This document shows positions 63,649 through 64,000 of a stretch of 64,000 nt of DNA, in pieces; the stretch's first letter is position 1; every line of letters begins with the position of its first letter. Made by a program: the position numbers and the translations under genes. Under the pieces are notes generated by a model. That model had not been told where the DNA came from, made no database searches, and saw only the letters and a list, made by a program, of their open reading frames with translations. This DNA comes from an uncultured Victivallales bacterium (GTDB lineage: Bacteria > Verrucomicrobiota > Lentisphaeria > Victivallales > UBA1829). The DNA lies in contig CAKUDG010000002.1 in the NCBI GenBank assembly GCA_934644965.1, positions 1 through 64,000 of the forward strand. Reading direction: 5' to 3'.

Positions 63649-63838
63649 GATTGGCCGCGGCCTCCTTTTCCGCTTCCGTCTTTTCTCCTCCTGCTCATAA
63701 TTGCAAACGGGAAGCGATTTTTTTCTTTCTGCTTCTGAAGCTCTTGTCTTGTACTTTTTTACGGCGTTTTTTCCCTCTATCCGCGTTTTTCCCGGGCCCG
63801 GTATTATTATAGCGGTTTCAGGAAGGGAAAATGCGCTT

Positions 63839-64000
63839 TCAAGGGGTTTCCTTTTCTCCATACAGATGGATGCCTGAACGGTTCAGGACAAGAGTGTCCC
63901 CGTCCCGGAAAAAGACCGGAGTCTTCCAGAAGCCTTCCCCTTTGAACTGATTCCGGAGCCGGAGAAGCCCGTCTTCCAGAATCCAGCTGCCTTCCGCAGC
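63839..64000 (-). CDS. 3' end of an unknown gene (partial)
   Basis: The minus strand is open from the right edge to a TGA at 63839, giving 53 residues. They alternate hydrophobic and polar residues (GSWILEDGLLRLRNQF, TPVFFRDGDTLVLNRSG), which suggests a beta-sheet protein, perhaps secreted. The stop lies 190 bases before the uvrC start. No family is recognised; it needs its 5' part. Confidence 0.6.
   Translation of the reverse strand, partial: AAEGSWILEDGLLRLRNQFKGEGFWKTPVFFRDGDTLVLNRSGIHLYGEKETP

Overview
This is chromosomal DNA of a diderm (Gram-negative-type) bacterium, most likely a Lentisphaerota/Victivallis-like member of the Verrucomicrobiota. The hints are prepilin-like proteins with a [14 protein letters not shown] cleavage/methylation head and an 'FDGHVE'-type tail, host-glycan enzymes (sialate O-acetylesterase, a GH20 hexosaminidase, a YhcH-type sugar protein), ExbB/ExbD/TonB-like genes and an LPS-kinase-like gene. 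There is no rRNA, phage, insertion sequence or CRISPR array. The lineage is an inference, because no phylogenetic marker was searched.

Layout. 1-4,813: murD, then on the minus strand a YhcH-family gene, glmM and a GlmU-like left-handed beta-helix gene (cell-wall amino-sugar supply). 5,187-7,170: a SEC-C protein and a two-gene pseudopilin unit with its own promoter and terminator. 7,276-14,766: a complete minus-strand trp operon (E-G-D-C-F-B-A). It is preceded by a 17-codon leader peptide with tandem Trp codons, an antiterminator segment and an intrinsic terminator, which is a classical ribosome-mediated attenuator. 14,950-18,837: gyrB and recA. 18,974-24,179: a five-gene cluster of a secreted TPR protein, ExbB/TolQ, ExbD/TolR, a divergent TonB-like protein and a tiny membrane-anchored zinc ribbon. 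24,438-34,454: sialate O-acetylesterase, B12-binding radical SAM protein, PepF, MetG, a membrane EEP hydrolase and a RluA-family pseudouridine synthase. 34,444-41,492: lgt, dedA and the MoxR-DUF58-transglutaminase operon. 42,030-46,277: gcvH, an LPS-kinase-like gene, a LOG-family gene, tRNA-Thr(CGU) and a GrpB-cytidine deaminase fusion. 46,310-53,297: miaB, proB, an esterase, a hypothetical gene, rsfS, nadD and a CCA-adding/poly(A) polymerase-like enzyme. 53,391-54,074: a third prepilin-like gene.

From about 54,323 to 61,310 lies an accessory-looking block. It holds a headless prepilin 3' fragment, a frameshifted MurQ/GCKR-like SIS gene, a GH20 hexosaminidase, an IclR regulator, a cation-diffusion transporter, an MFS 3' fragment and a multiply frameshifted LacI regulator. 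The block looks like an amino-sugar catabolic locus that was inserted or rearranged and is now partly decaying. The window ends with a cupin (DUF985), uvrC and the 3' end of an unknown gene.

The most notable points are the trp attenuator outside the groups where leader-peptide control is best known, the Exb/TonB-like cluster with its TPR and zinc-ribbon partners, the GrpB-deaminase fusion, the GlmU-like acyltransferase half next to glmM, and the decaying amino-sugar block. Promoters recur as TTGnnn, 16-18 bp, then TATATT or TATAAT, often with an extended TG.
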